64,000 bases of DNA from Sipunculus nudus (GCA_026874595.1 CM049313.1:40826659-40890658); one strand, 5' to 3'. Shown: positions 1 through 11,569, counted from the first letter of the stretch. Numbers and translations are program-made. The notes: generated by a model from the letters alone, not told the origin.

Positions 1-1034
1 TTTCGTTATTGATAGAACCAGAACCAGTGTTAATTGAGTATATTTATAATCGATTACATTGGTTTCATTTGCTATTTTGTATGCACATGCAAAGAAGTGG
101 TAATATCTGGATTATAATGTCAATCTGTTCAAACACTCGAAAACGGGTTTCAAAATAGCAACGACCGTTTAAACTAATTTTTGAGCAGCAGTTAAACAGT
201 GACAACAACCGTGTGGTAAATTTAACCTTTCAGAATAATCAATGTCATAATTGTCATTAGTTTGCGTTTTCAGTTAAGATGCCAGAGTTTGTATGTGTTG
301 TCTCTGTACTCACATGATATAGAAGTTACCTGAAATAATCGATTATAAACAATCGCTGGTCACATATCTTTCATTCATACAAAATGATTTAAAACAATAT
401 CCAAACACAATATCATCCATTAAAGAAATACTGAAGGGACATAATAATGGCAGTTTAAGTAACATGTGACATGTGCTGAATTAGTATGTAAATAATAAAG
501 GTTTCATGTTTATGAAAAAAAAAAAATTCAATATTTCTTTATTTGTTATTTGCATTGCAACAACGTAAAATATACCAATGAAAGGAGAAATGAACACATA
601 CGACGACAGTATATATTACGCCGGTGAGGCAGATCAGTGAGAAACTATCAAGTGTGGGACATTTATCATCAAATTATCTCATTTGTTTAGCAAAGGTTTA
701 TCGCACAGTTCATGAAAAAGTAAAAAAAGTGATACATTTGTGGGTACGATTAAAGATTTAAGTAATTACTGATGTAGTTTAAAGACAGTATCGAAAAAGA
801 AGAATATTGCTTTACTCTTTTACTTATTAGTGAATCCATGTTTTCTCTATGCCCCTTAAGTTTAACTCATAAACAAAAGTATGACCTTCCTGTTTTCGAG
901 CGGGCGACTGCTGTATTGTTTTATACGGTCATATTGTTTTTTTTCAGAAGTATATGATAAAACAGAGGGGGAGATACCGAGATTCTAGGTACCTGTGAAG
1001 ATGCCAAAATTATGGTTATTATTGGACTTATAAG
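1..1034. other. No gene recognised
   Basis: A+T-rich sequence with short poly-A and poly-T runs. No long open frame, no recognisable domain and no tandem repeat were seen on either strand. Confidence 0.5.
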
Positions 1035-1376
1035 GCCAAAATAAAAAAAAAGGTATGGTTCTCAGGCACTTTTTTGAGAAATCAATGCGGGCAGGTGCTT
1101 TTTTTTTTAAATTTTAATGTTTTTGGCATGTTTCGATAAAAATTTCAAATGATAAGGGAAAAGCATGATAATAACAATTTTTTTTTGCTAAACAAGTAAA
1201 GGCAATACATAAAAAGGAAATTGTATTGTTTTATTTTCTTGAAAGAAATGTCGGAGCGGCAACAGCTCAAAATTGGAAAGTTTCTATTGAAATCAAAATA
1301 AAAATTTTCGATGCGGGGGTTTTAAGTTGATGCGGGCGGTGCCTGAGAACCATACCATTTATTTTTTTTGCCCTAA
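1035..1376. mobile_element. MITE-like element with long terminal inverted repeats
   Basis: The 18-base sequence GGTATGGTTCTCAGGCAC (1052-1069) returns as an exact reverse complement at 1339-1356. The similarity continues outward through an A-rich stretch to an AGGSC motif (left near 1033-1037, right near 1369-1374), giving imperfect inverted repeats of about 36 bases around a non-coding A+T-rich core with no transposase frame. This is the structure of a miniature inverted-repeat transposable element. The outer ends and target duplication could not be fixed, so the superfamily is open. Confidence 0.65.
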
Positions 1377-1957
1377 AGTTCTTTATTAAAAATTTCCCCG
1401 AATGATAATCAACGCCTTTTTAGGACAATACAACAACAACTAGTTTTATTTAGGAACAAGAAGGCCTAGGCCTATAGATCCAATTGAGTATACAAATCTT
1501 CTTACATTTAAACAGCTGTGACATAATGAAACATAATTAACATATTTGTATGTGTACTGGCGGCGTTTATCACACAATTATAACTTCATTGTTTTTACAT
1601 CAAATACCTTGCAATTTCTTTTAATAACTCAAAACTGTAAATGAAATTACTAATGTATATAACACAAAAAGCAAAATAAAATAAATAAATTAACTAAATG
1701 AAAACATGAAACAGTTTTGTTTCTCTTTTCCCTTTTACTTACAACATCCGGTGTATTTTCAAGGTATATTGGAAGTGGATATTCTGTAATGGAAAACATT
1801 ACAGGAGGTTACAATAATAATTGTAAATTACCTGAATGACCATCACAATTGCTATTTTTCAGGACATAAATATACACTACAATCCAGTCGTTATTCAATA
1901 AATTAATGATCTATTAAAGATAAACCCTTTTATTGCCTATGTTTATTAAAAAAAAAG
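1377..1957. other. No gene recognised
   Basis: A+T-rich DNA between the MITE and the LINE. On the minus strand it is downstream of the LINE stop codon, and its right part is probably LINE 3' untranslated sequence: AATAAA-like motifs are seen on that strand close to 1930-1950. No other feature was seen. Confidence 0.4.
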
Positions 1958-2551
1958 TCATTTCATATAATTTTCTCTTAATTTAAAACCATGATATACA
2001 TATGCTGCAAATCTGATTATTTCTTTCTCTTCACTCAAGTTAAAAACTCTAATAAAATTTTCCTTGTTTGGTGCATGTAGGCTCTTTCTCAAATATTTCT
2101 TCCTCAAATCATTATATAACAAACATTCGTGTACAAAATGGAACTCATCCTCTATTAAGTTAAAACCATGGTTAACACACAACTTTCATATTCTTTCTTC
2201 TCTATCCATTTGCGTATACCTTCCCTTTTCAATCATCAAATCATGACATGAACATCTCAATCTAGCCAGCGCTTGTTTATGCTTGGTATTAGTCACACAC
2301 AGTAAATATTTCTCCATTGAGAGCATAGATTTAAAAGTACCATATAAATTTAATTTAGTATTTAATTCTACATCACAAAACCAGTTTTGTGCTGCCATAT
2401 CAATAATTCTTTCCTTTATTTTAGCCAAAAATATTCCAATGTCTCCTACTTCTTGATTCATCCAAACATACCCAAAACCTGCGCTGCATATTATGCTTCT
2501 TATATGAGTAACCCATGTTTGTTTTCCATTCATGTCTAGATAAAACAGCAT
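1958..2551 (-). pseudogene. LINE ORF2 C-terminal domain (zinc-binding type), broken
   Basis: The frame reads through a conserved block containing RLRCSCHDLMIEKGRY, then an in-frame TGA (2186-2188), then CVNHGFNLIEDEFHFVHEC and a basic tail ending near FKLRENYMK. In related elements a cysteine pair followed by a His/Cys pair ends the ORF2 protein. Here the codon where the first cysteine would be expected is the TGA, so a single base change explains the stop. The frame is the same on both sides of it. The tail is about 75 residues after the stop, a normal length for this domain. Confidence 0.75.
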
Positions 2552-3130
2552 ATTATATATACGTTTTGGATATCTATTATTCCCATAATGTACTAGTTTT
2601 GTTCAATATTTTACACATCTTCATAACTGACCAACATACACTGGATGCCTTCCAAGCTTACCAATGATGCTGCGTTCGGAGCTGAAGAGCTAATTTTTAG
2701 AATGTACTTGCAGAATTTAAACTGCACCTTTTCAATTATTTCACATCTTTCATAGCCCCACAGTGTTCTGAACCAAATAATAATACCGGTGTAACCATAC
2801 AATTAAATAGATAAAATAGCTGGCTTACTGTTATACAACTATATTTCCTAAAGAAAAGTTTGTTATGAGAGTCACTGCTTTTTCAGCCTGCATTGCCTGC
2901 GCTTTCTTTGTTTTATACCATGACAATGTACTTGTACATATTACCCCTAAGTATCTATAGTCATTTACCGTTTCAATTTGAGAAGTTTGATAATGCCATT
3001 TCTCTAATCTTTTTAATGAACCCCCGTGTCTAAAAACCATAATTTTTGTCTTTCCTAAATTAACTTTTAAGCCATAATTGACAGAAAAACCTGCAACTGG
3101 TTGATTTGTTCTTGGAGACGTCCTATTGTA

Positions 3131-3850
3131 TCACTGAAGCATTAATGTCATTAAGTTTGGCAAATATTCATCAATATTTATACCATGACAATCTGTTTCA
3201 TTAATTTGTTCATAAAATTCATTTATGAATAAAGAAAACAGAAGAGGACTCACCATGCACCCTTGTCTAGTTCCGTTAGTACATTCAAAATAATCTGTTA
3301 ATCCTTCGTCTGTAAGAACACATGATTTCATTTGACTATATATTGACTGAAGTATCTGTAAGAGTTTCCCTTTTATCCCAGATTTAACTAATACATACCA
3401 CAATAAATCATGTTGTACACTATCTAAAGCAGTCGAAAAATCAATAAAAGTGCAATAAAACCTTATTTTCTTTCTTGTTAAATATTTCTGCACACACCCC
3501 ATTAAAAAAAATGTATGGTCTACCGTTGAATAACCTTTCCTGTAGCCAGCTTGTGCTTCACATAATAATCCAGCTTGATCAACATAATTTTGAATTCTGT
3601 TTGCCAATATTTTTGTAAATAGTTTACCCATGGTATTAAGTAATGAAATATCTCTATAATTTTTAGGATCAGTGGTGGAACCCTTTTTGTGAATTGGTAC
3701 AATAATTGCTTTGCTCCAAGATGATGGGAAAACTCCATTTCCTAATATACTATTAAATAATTGTAATATATGAGACGACATATAACTATATGTATCTTTT
3801 AATGTATCTACCGTTATCCCGTCAGGCCCTGGGGCCTTTCCTCTTTTCAT
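3131..3850 (-). pseudogene. LINE reverse transcriptase domain with catalytic segment deleted
   Basis: The 239-residue frame holds the early RT blocks in order: KRGKAPGPDGI (block 0/1), IIVPIHKKG, NYRDISLLNTMGKLFTKILA (block 2), AGYRKGYSTVDHTFFL, FIDFSTALDSVQHDLLW (block A, with its first catalytic Asp) and GTRQGCMVSPLLFSLFINEF (block B). The frame ends where the F/Y-A-D-D motif of block C should come. In a second frame the protein resumes at CFSDTIGRLQEQINQLQ and goes on to the thumb at 2831-3040. About 15-25 bases carrying the two catalytic aspartates seem to have been lost, so the enzyme could not work. Confidence 0.85.
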
Positions 3851-4227
3851 TTTATTTATGGCTGTCTGTACTTCACATGTTGTTATGAGTCCAGATATAT
3901 TAGATATTCCAGAGTATGATTCTTAAACTCTTGATTAATTTCATGCTTTGATGAATTCAAAAGTTCCTTAAAATGTTTGTACCAACTTACCGGTTCTACA
4001 GTTATAACAATTTTCTTTTTATTTAAAAATCTCATGTTTTTCCACATGGAATCAGTGTCTTTTGCACCAATCACCTTTTGCACCTCTGAGGCTTGGATGA
4101 TTGCCTTCTTTTCTTCACATAACTTTTTAAACCTCCGTTTTGTTTGTTGATAATTAACTAAGTCGGCATCTGATAATGTACATCTATACTTATTCAGAGC
4201 TATATATTTTTCATTTTTCCAAAATTC

Positions 4228-4578
4228 TCACTCTTTGTCCCACCATTTTGGTTGTTTTAGTTTAATGCTGTCTCGGACGTTTTGTTTATTTCTGGAGGAT
4301 ATATTTTGATAAATACTAACCAATGCCTCACTTGCTTTGTCCGGATATGCTTCTAAGGTTTCATTAAATGTGTTGAAAAATAATGCACATTCTATTTGTT
4401 CTAATGATTTTGAAATATTTGTTTTATCTTCATCAGTCTGATAAAATTTTACCCATTTTGTCAGTTGGCATATATGTTCATTCGAAAACTCTTTACTTGG
4501 TCTGATAATGTTAAGTGAACAGCTTAAAGGAAAGTGATCGGACAGATCATCTGATAAAACACTGAATCGATCTACCAT
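4228..4578 (-). pseudogene. LINE endonuclease C-terminal end and linker
   Basis: The frame begins with VDRFSVLSDDLSDHFPLSC; SDHFPL is the last conserved block of LINE endonucleases, carrying the catalytic Asp-His pair. The rest is the poorly conserved linker before the reverse transcriptase, ending in KQPKWWDKE. The upstream endonuclease blocks are absent because the element stops at about 4580. A further linker fragment lies in another frame at 3883-4083. Confidence 0.7.
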
Positions 4579-4650
4579 CTACCTTTTTAGGACACTACCC
4601 GCGGTTTGTTAATTTAACAGGATCATCCTAAAAAAACAGAGAGTGAAAAA

Positions 4651-4841
4651 CACCAACCGGAACAGAGTGCCCAGCGTACCAGAATGAATATCACCAGATG
4701 AAACAGAGTGTCCGCCATGAAACGCCGAATGTACCAGAATGTATAACACCAGCCGGAACAGAGTGTCCGCCATTAGACGCCCAGCGTATCAGAATGAAAA
4801 CCCCATCCGAATCAGAGTATCCGCCATAAAACGCCCAGCGT
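4651..4841. repeat. 55-bp tandem repeat, about 3.5 copies
   Basis: Units start at 4651, 4691, 4746 and 4801. The last three are spaced 55 bases apart; the first is a shortened 40-base unit. Each carries the core CACCAGCCGGAACAGAGTG, then TCCGCCAT and ACGCCCAGCGTA, then CAGAATGA. The array adjoins the 5'-truncation point of the LINE. Confidence 0.8.
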
Positions 4842-6690
4842 TTGGAAAGCGGATCCCCGAAAACAAGAGACTATGTTAAGAACTGTACAAACTTCTAATT
4901 AATTCTTCCCCATCAGCATTAAACGCGGTCTATAGCGCCCAAGTATCTCAATTTGATGAAATGCGAAGAAGCCAGAGTCATTAGAGAAAGAGCCATTACT
5001 CTTAATTATTACTCTAAGTCATTATTGGTTGCTCTCTTGTTGATTTATAGCTTGCGTGAAATATGTATATTATCTGTATAATTAATACGCAGCTTTTTCT
5101 ACAGAATGGTTTACTTGCTTCCGCTCCGATTTTACACTCCAAAATTGGCACGTATCGTCGGTGCGCTTTTCTAGGACAAGTTTGATTTATTTGACTAGAT
5201 TATTACCCATTAAGCTGATTAATTAATATTTTTAATATTTCCCCATTAGGTGCCCCTATTTCTGTTGTGATTCAAGGTCTTCCACGCATCCCAGATTTTT
5301 TCTGGAGATGCATTTTTTTCTTTCAATTTGAGCTCACTGGCCTGTTAAATGCATGGCCAGAGCGCACGTCCTGTCCATTGGACATTTTCGTGCATACGCG
5401 GTCACGCGGGTCCACTATAATCCTCACTGATCCCCCATATCGATTTTAATACCTCTAAATTAATGTTTTCTTTCAAAAGGACGTTGGGGTTTTAATCCAT
5501 ACACCTCACGACGAAGGATTTTCAGTTTGGTCAACACCAGGAACTGTGACAAGTGATATGATTACCGTTTGACAAACTGTTTATGGGTTACAAGTATGTT
5601 GATCCCTTACATTCATATAAACCACGGTTTCAAAGTTCGGCCAATTCATGTGTTTTAAAATATTAAAAAACGAGGCCTTAAAAACTTAAGCACCATTCGA
5701 GGAAGGGGGTGTTCACACATATTTTTAAGATCCGCTGTCTGTAGGGACGTTGAATCATGAAAACATGTCATGAGTACGTCTTTAAACAAATTCCGTTAAC
5801 AAACTAGATTCTGTATTCGGAGCACACAGACCTCCGCCATTATCTCCTTTAATATCAGTCATCTGTTCACGTGTATGCGTTTCCTGTTTGAACACTGTGC
5901 TGCTTCAGTAACACGAGTTCACCTTGCAAGTTGCATGACGAATGAATACGAATGGAAGACTTCCACACGGGGACAAAGGTCCTTTGTCATAAGCGTTTAT
6001 AAGAATAAGTATATTGTGGTGATTCTGATTCTAAATAAATATACTATTGATGTCAAATGTTTAGCAAAATCCGTACATCGTACTTTACATTAATTTGCTC
6101 AGAGACAAAGCAACAAACTAAGGCTGAATCTGTTGCTGTTGCACCGAAAGATGACAACCTGCTTTTTATCTGGGAGAGTGGTCAGCTTTTTCCCTTCAGA
6201 CCTGTTAATTCTATGACAATCGACACAGCTAAGAACAAAGCTTATAAAATCCTTTTTGAATATGCAATTTATAATATATGTATTTTCACATTGGCACTCG
6301 AAAGTTAGCTATATAATTTCATCCGAAGGAACGGAGCCCAAAAAGCCTTGTTATATAAATGTGTTCTTTAAATAAGATAACTGCATTAACCAGCTAAAAA
6401 GCAACTAAAAGTAAGGAAAAATAAGTTCTATTAGGGCTAAAAACTGTTTGAACAACAAGAACGGAAGGGACTCTTTAATGCTTCAATTACCGTCCACAGG
6501 GTTCATTTACATGGCGAGTGCTTGTGCGGCTCTATGACTGAAAGCTGTATTCATCCTCGCCAGTTGTTTTTATTAAAGAAATACATGTGAATCCTATTAG
6601 ACCTAAGGCTTGGGTCGCTGGGCATCAACGAATCTGATGTACACCCCGCCAAACCAATCAAGCTGTTGTTGTTTTAGATCTAGAGAGAAA
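4842..6690. other. No gene recognised
   Basis: Short open frames occur (for example 5875-6093 and 6057-6308) but none has a recognisable domain, homologous pattern or splice context. Confidence 0.4.
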
Positions 6691-7155
6691 ATGGGTGAAA
6701 AGCTTCACAAAATTCATAGTCAGCTGCGTTTTATAGAACACATTCATGGTGAGCTCCGATTGATAGGACAAATTCATGGTGAGCTCCAAATGATAGAACA
6801 CATTCATAGTGAACTCCGATTGCTAGAACAAAATTATAGTGCGCTCCGATTGCTAGAACAAAAGCGCTCCCTTAAACCAGTGAATGACTACACAATTTGT
6901 TAATGGCAATGTGTTTAAAACTAGCTTTGAATGCTAGAACAAATTCATGGTAAGCTCCGATTGCTAGAACAAATATATGGTCAGGTCCGATTGCAAGACC
7001 AAATATATGGTGAGCTCCGATTGCTAGAACAAATTCATGGTGAGCTCTGATTGCTAGAACAAAATTGTAGTGAGCTCCGATTGCTAGATCAAAGGCGCTC
7101 CCCGAAACCTGTGAATGTCTAAACAGTCTGTTTATGGCAATTATTGTTTAAAACC
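6691..7155. repeat. 30-bp minisatellite arranged as two larger blocks
   Basis: The 30-base unit contains GAGCTCCGATTGCTAGAACA followed by AATTCATGGT. About five units lie in 6691-6865 and six to seven in 6930-7095. Each set ends in the same distinctive tail (GCGCTCCC, an AAACC-GTGAATG motif, then TGTTTAAAAC), so the whole block has been duplicated. In the first block the repeat is open on the plus strand from an ATG at 6691 to 6903 and would encode ten-residue repeats like IHGELRLIEQ. The second block has a TGA in one unit. No evidence of expression. Confidence 0.8.
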
Positions 7156-8015
7156 CATATATATTATGGTTATCCAGGTTGACTCATAATTAAATGGGCT
7201 GTTCCTTGGCTTTTATCCTAACCCTAAAACAAATTTAATTAAAATTTCTTCCTAACTTTTAAGTAAAATGGCCTACAGACATACTAGTCAATCAATCAAA
7301 TGCTATCAGCCAAAGAACCAAAAAACAAATGTCGATAAAAAGCAATTAAAACAACTTGTGTGTTGGGTGATGTGTACACTCTCAGACTGTTTCAAACTAC
7401 CGGGAACGTAGTCTGACCTATCTCAATAGAACAATAGCAGCCACTAAAAAATCACCGTGAAAACTCTCCAACTGTCCCAGTGACATTTCATCAAGGCCGG
7501 GGCTGTGAAAACACAGAAGGCCAGCTCCTCTTGCTGCCTCCCCACGCCGTCTCTGAAGGCTAAACTCCGCCTGAGGACCCCGGCGTCTGGCCTCGGAACA
7601 ATAATGACGACCTCCCGCGTACCCCCGCCATCCGCTTGTGCTACGTAACTGTCAGAAAATGTCAACAACAGGGAAACCAGACCAATGTGCTGCATCTTTT
7701 TTTTTCTTCATGGAATTAACCTTTCCTTTTGGCTTCAATTCCGGTATGTTTAATGTGAGGCCGTACACAACCTAAGAGATCACGTTTGCTCCAGGAAATA
7801 CCAGAGCAAACGGGAACTTTCATGGACCGACGGAACTGATATTTGAACTGGAATCCTTCAAAATCAAAATGATACACTGGCATATTTGATGATGGGTGTT
7901 GCACAGTGCACGACCTGTTTTTATATATTCAGAGCGACAGTTATTTTGCGGCCAATATGATTTGTTTTCAATAATGCGAGGAGCAGTCATTTTGTGGGTG
8001 ATTCCCTTGTAGTCA
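7156..8015. other. No gene recognised
   Basis: A locally G+C-richer patch (7490-7640) has an open minus-strand frame without any recognisable motif. Nothing else was seen. Confidence 0.4.
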
Positions 8016-8290
8016 GTATAGTAGGGGGAGGGGATAGGGTATATATCCCCCAACTTTTTTGCAAGGGGGATGGTCAATGTAATCACCCCCCCCCTCCCAT
8101 CACTATTCAGAGAATGATATTAAATTATGAATTTACTATGAAATTTGGTATCGTATCGAAACCTGGTTTGGGATCAACTTTTACTGGAAACATGATATCT
8201 TATTTTGTTAAAACTTATATTTGATTATAATAAATCTGAAATGTGATTAAATATTGAATTTCAAATATGACATGCAGACGCTACCATACA
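8016..8290. repeat. Dispersed repeat, copy 1 (related to 32,545-32,850)
   Basis: The segment opens with a G-rich/ATATATCCCC motif, then CAACTTTTTTGCAAGGGGGA, TGGTCAATGTAA and a C-run. It shares with the copy at 32.5 kb the ordered blocks TTTACTGGAAACAT and CAGACGCT about 140-250 bases further on. The two copies are clearly diverged. No coding capacity and no clear termini, so its class is unknown. Confidence 0.6.
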
Positions 8291-9516
8291 TGTGTGTGTG
8301 TGTGTGTCTGCGAGTCATTCCCCTAATCCTGGAAGATAAATTTACGCCACTGGTGAAAAGTCTGATTGACAGTCGAACAGAGAGAAATTTGTGTATTGGA
8401 CTTATATGTCTTATGATTTTTCATTTAGCGTAAATCGTACTCGCTTGTTTGAGGAGATGGGTATATTAATCATTCATGAACGATAGATAATCTATAATTA
8501 AACAGCGGGCAATAGGCTCGCTAAAGAAGATGTTTATATCAATTATGTTTTTTTTTTTTTTGCACAACGTTTAAAGGGGTCTATTCACATACCAGGCATT
8601 TTAAATATACAAATAAAATATTGGGGGTTCTCCTTACAATATTAGGGTATATATCCGCCAATATTTCGTTCTAAAATCTACTTACTCCTGTACACAAGTG
8701 GGAAAAAAACCTTGCACCGTGCGCGATCACTGATGCAAACTTTAAACATGGCGTGCACGTGACCATGCATGTGTCCGTAACGCGCAACTTCACAAATAAA
8801 TTTTTTTAAAGCTTTCAACCGGTGTTTCTTCTTTGTGAAAATTTACACACAGAACCATTATAGTGTATAAGACAGGCGAATAGGAGAGTGTGAGTCCGAG
8901 TTCCGAGACGATATTGAAAACGTTTGTATTTAGACCAAAGTCAACTAACGTGAGATATTACACATTTTATTGCAAGTGTTTATGTTACTTAAACAAGTAG
9001 TTGATCTGCAAGGTAATGTAGGGAAACTTTAGGGGGCAGATCATTTACAAGTTGTTTGCTTCGTTTATGGTTTTACCATATAAAAAGAATTTAAAAAATG
9101 GCAATCTCCAGATTAATTGTGACATATATTGAGTATCCAAGTTCGCAATATTCAGTTTAAGGCATGCAATCTCAATAGATTACCGAGTCTCCCTGCGTGA
9201 CCAAGGTGGCAATATTGAAGAGACAAGAGATATACATTACGTACAAAGCACGTCTACAATGAGGCGTGCATTGCGTGGCTGTAAGTTTGCAGAGCTATAT
9301 TTAAAGCTGTTCCAGTCTCATAAAAATTAAAGATATATTTGTTCAATCAGTTTTGCTACATTCAAAATAAAACATAAGAAGGGTCTAATTAGAAAAGTTA
9401 TTGTCTGCTCTGTAATTTTGAATAATCAAAGGTAAAACCTCATTATGTTTCTCTCTTTATTCTGCTTTTTCGTGACATCAGATAACAGGAACCTGACGAG
9501 AGTACAAGTACACCTT
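8291..9516. other. No gene recognised; short GT microsatellite
   Basis: A GT tract lies at about 8291-8307. At 8571 a TTAA is followed by AGGGGTCTATTCACATACC, which resembles the left end of the TTAA-target MITEs found at 40.2 and 61.5 kb, but no matching right end was found. No gene was seen. Confidence 0.4.
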
Positions 9517-9622
9517 CAGGGGCGTAGCCAAAGGGGGGCCGCAGGGGGCCATTCCCCCCCCCCCCCTCGGGCCCGCTGTTATCTAGTACTCGCCGTCCTT
9601 TGGGAATTTCACTTAATTTACT

Positions 9623-9625
<3 letters not shown>

Positions 9626-9672
<47 letters not shown>
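9626..9672. repeat. (TA)n microsatellite
   Basis: Uninterrupted AT dinucleotides of about 47 bases inside the outer inverted-repeat element. Confidence 0.95.
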
Positions 9673-9675
<3 letters not shown>

Positions 9676-9701
9676 TTAAAACAGTGGCAGATATATGCTA
9701 T

Positions 9702-10508
9702 CAGTGGCGGATCCAGAGGGGGCGCCTACGGCGCGCGGCCCCCCCTTGAGCTGTAAAATCTCTCATTTTATCATATTCCCAATTTCAGTGATTAATTTTC
9801 GTTTTTCATGTTTCTTGTGATTAATTAGGAATTAGACTTTATTTAAGTTATCTGCAGTTATAATTACTTTCAAATTTATTAACTGAGTATAAGGATATTC
9901 ATTAACAGCTGCAGAACAACTGCAGATCGATCGAGCACCGGGCCCTTGTTGGGGTCGACCGTGAACAATCTTACGGCTCCTCTGGTGATACCGGTACTCA
10001 AACTCGCAATCTATGTTGAGCTTTTAGGAGTCCCGTGTGCTGTGGAGACCACGGAACCCGGTAAAATGCAAAGTTTAACATAATAATTCAGTTTATCAGT
10101 TTTTTCACCACGAGAATTACATTTAAAAGATAATGTTTTGATAGTTACAAACGTGATTGCGCTCTTGCGCTATTGACTCGTTTGAAAGCGATTTAAATTT
10201 TATATCCTAATATTGAAGAAATATTAATATTAAATATTGAACCTCTCAACAGTGTGACTACATAATGCAATAACATAAGGGAACAGTTTTTCAGGAAAAG
10301 GATATCCTTATTTTTTTGTGAAAATTGCCTCAAAATGTCCTCTTTACATTGTATATTCAAAAATTTCCCAATATGTGAGGGGAAACCCCCTCCAATACCC
10401 TCCCCATGTTCCTGTAACTAACCATAATTACACCATGGTTCATAATTGAAAATAAACATACATATATATATTTTTATACACGAAAATATATAAAGTATAG
10501 TAAAAATT

Positions 10509-10545
<37 letters not shown>

Positions 10546-10658
10546 TATATATATATGTACTTGTACATATAACCGTTTTCCTATTGCCCATACATGCAAA
10601 TTAGCGCCCCTAACCCCCCCCCCCCCCCCCCGCTTTCGAATTTCTTGATCCGCCACTG
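9702..10658. mobile_element. Inverted-repeat DNA element nested inside the outer one
   Basis: CAGTGGCGGATC at 9702-9713 is mirrored as GATCCGCCACTG at 10647-10658, and similarity extends to about 16 bases. The interior (957 bases in all) is non-coding and A+T-rich, with a poly-C run near 10616-10632. A related CAGTGGCAGAT lies 20 bases to the left at 9682. No convincing target duplication was found, so the exact left end is uncertain. Confidence 0.65.
10510..10544. repeat. (ATA)n microsatellite
   Basis: About eleven trinucleotide AAT/ATA units near the right end of the inner inverted-repeat element; TA-rich sequence flanks it. Confidence 0.9.
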
Positions 10659-10959
10659 ATGACGGCCCCCTCCCCTCCCTCAATCCTGGCTACGCCCCTG
10701 ACCTTTGTGATTAATTGTATATTAATTAAATGGTTTATGGTTGATTCTTGTAGGATCCTGTATGAGTGTACTATTGCTACAGATATGCAAAATACAGAGC
10801 TCAAGCAGTTAAAATGCTGCTACAGTATGTATCGATTGACTAAGGTTGGCTTGGTTATCAAGCACATATCAAGCAGAGATACTCACTGAAAGTTAAAATG
10901 AAAGCGTGCATGATAAGATTTATACCCGTGATGACATGCAAGCACATGACTAAGTACAC

Positions 10960-11284
10960 GTTTTCTGTCTTGATTCAGGCCCCAGCAAGGAGCCCGGCGG
11001 TCACGCGGAGCGGATGACATCATGCACATAGCCGCCCAATAGAAGCGTGCGTGGGTGTTAGCAGAATCGGGAAGAGTGAGTCGATATACCGGGGCACACT
11101 TCAGACACTCACAACACAAGAACAGCGGCAGAGACAAACCAGTAGTATCTTCCGTGTGGGATCAATTGTTGGTGTTCTTAGTAATATTTACTAAATGATC
11201 ACCACTGACTAGCAGGTCTGCCTCGCCAAGCTTGACACTTATAATCACCACGATATATATTCCCTTTTATTGTTTTCAAAGCAG
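10960..11284 (+). promoter_or_regulatory. Possible promoter / 5' UTR region of the Ras-family gene
   Basis: This is the most G+C- and CpG-rich stretch near the gene, 130-450 bases upstream of its start codon. It holds a CRE-like TGACATCA (11015-11022) and a CCAAT box (11036-11040). Just before the coding exon a pyrimidine-rich run ends in CAG (AG at 11283-11284), which would serve as an acceptor if a separate 5' untranslated exon exists. This is inference from position and motifs only; no TATA box or start site can be named. Confidence 0.3.
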
Positions 11285-11412
11285 GACGTGCAAGATGTTG
11301 GGATATATCGAAGAGAGATTAAAGTAAGAAGTTGAAAGTTGAAATAAACTTTAGGCAGGCCACTGAAGATCCCAGACCTGTACCGGCCACTACGTCAGAT
11401 CGTCCTTCCAAC

Positions 11413-11569
11413 ATGCACAAAACTACTATGAATCTGTACCGGGTTGTTGTACTGGGCCCAGGAGGGGTCGGAAAAACATCTCTTGTTGGACAATTTATTA
11501 ACGGATTCTTTTCAAGTACCTACCATCCGACAGTCGAGGACAGTTACCGACACAGCGTTCAACTAACAG
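11413..11569 (+). CDS. Ras-family GTPase, coding exon 1 (P-loop and switch I)
   Basis: The frame is open from a TAA at 11320-11322; the first in-frame ATG is at 11413 ([13 protein letters not shown]), and a second at 11428 would also leave the GTPase domain whole. The exon encodes the first beta strand, the P-loop and the effector loop. It ends in ...CTAACAG before GTATGC, after the first base of an Asp codon. Confidence 0.88.

Larger units (their letters stand above)
1958..4578 (-). mobile_element. Non-LTR retrotransposon (LINE), 5'-truncated and inactive
   Basis: Broken minus-strand frames line up in the order of a LINE ORF2. First is the end of an apurinic/apyrimidinic-type endonuclease (SDHFPL motif near 4520-4545), then a linker, a reverse transcriptase (3131-3850), a thumb/connection part (2831-3040) and a C-terminal cysteine/histidine domain (1958-2551). 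The 5' end is lost inside the endonuclease, as expected from incomplete target-primed reverse transcription. The element is dead: several frameshifts separate the pieces, an in-frame TGA lies at 2186-2188, and the FADD/YADD catalytic segment is missing. The family is that of LINEs common in molluscs and cnidarians; the clade (CR1/Jockey/Nimb-like) was not resolved. Confidence 0.88.
9517..10700. mobile_element. Inverted-repeat DNA element (outer), host of a nested element
   Basis: CAGGGGCGTAGCCA at 9517-9530 matches the exact reverse complement TGGCTACGCCCCTG at 10687-10700. The flanking pentamer ACCTT occurs just outside both ends (9512-9516 and 10701-10705) and may be a target duplication. 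Without the inner element the outer one would be only about 230 bases, a MITE. Such CAG-GGCGTAGCC ends are typical of small non-autonomous DNA elements in marine animals, but a 5-base duplication does not fit hAT (8 bases), so the superfamily is left open. Confidence 0.75.

Noticed and set aside
9443-9756. Open frames on both strands
   Set aside because: They run through a TA microsatellite, C/G runs and MITE ends.
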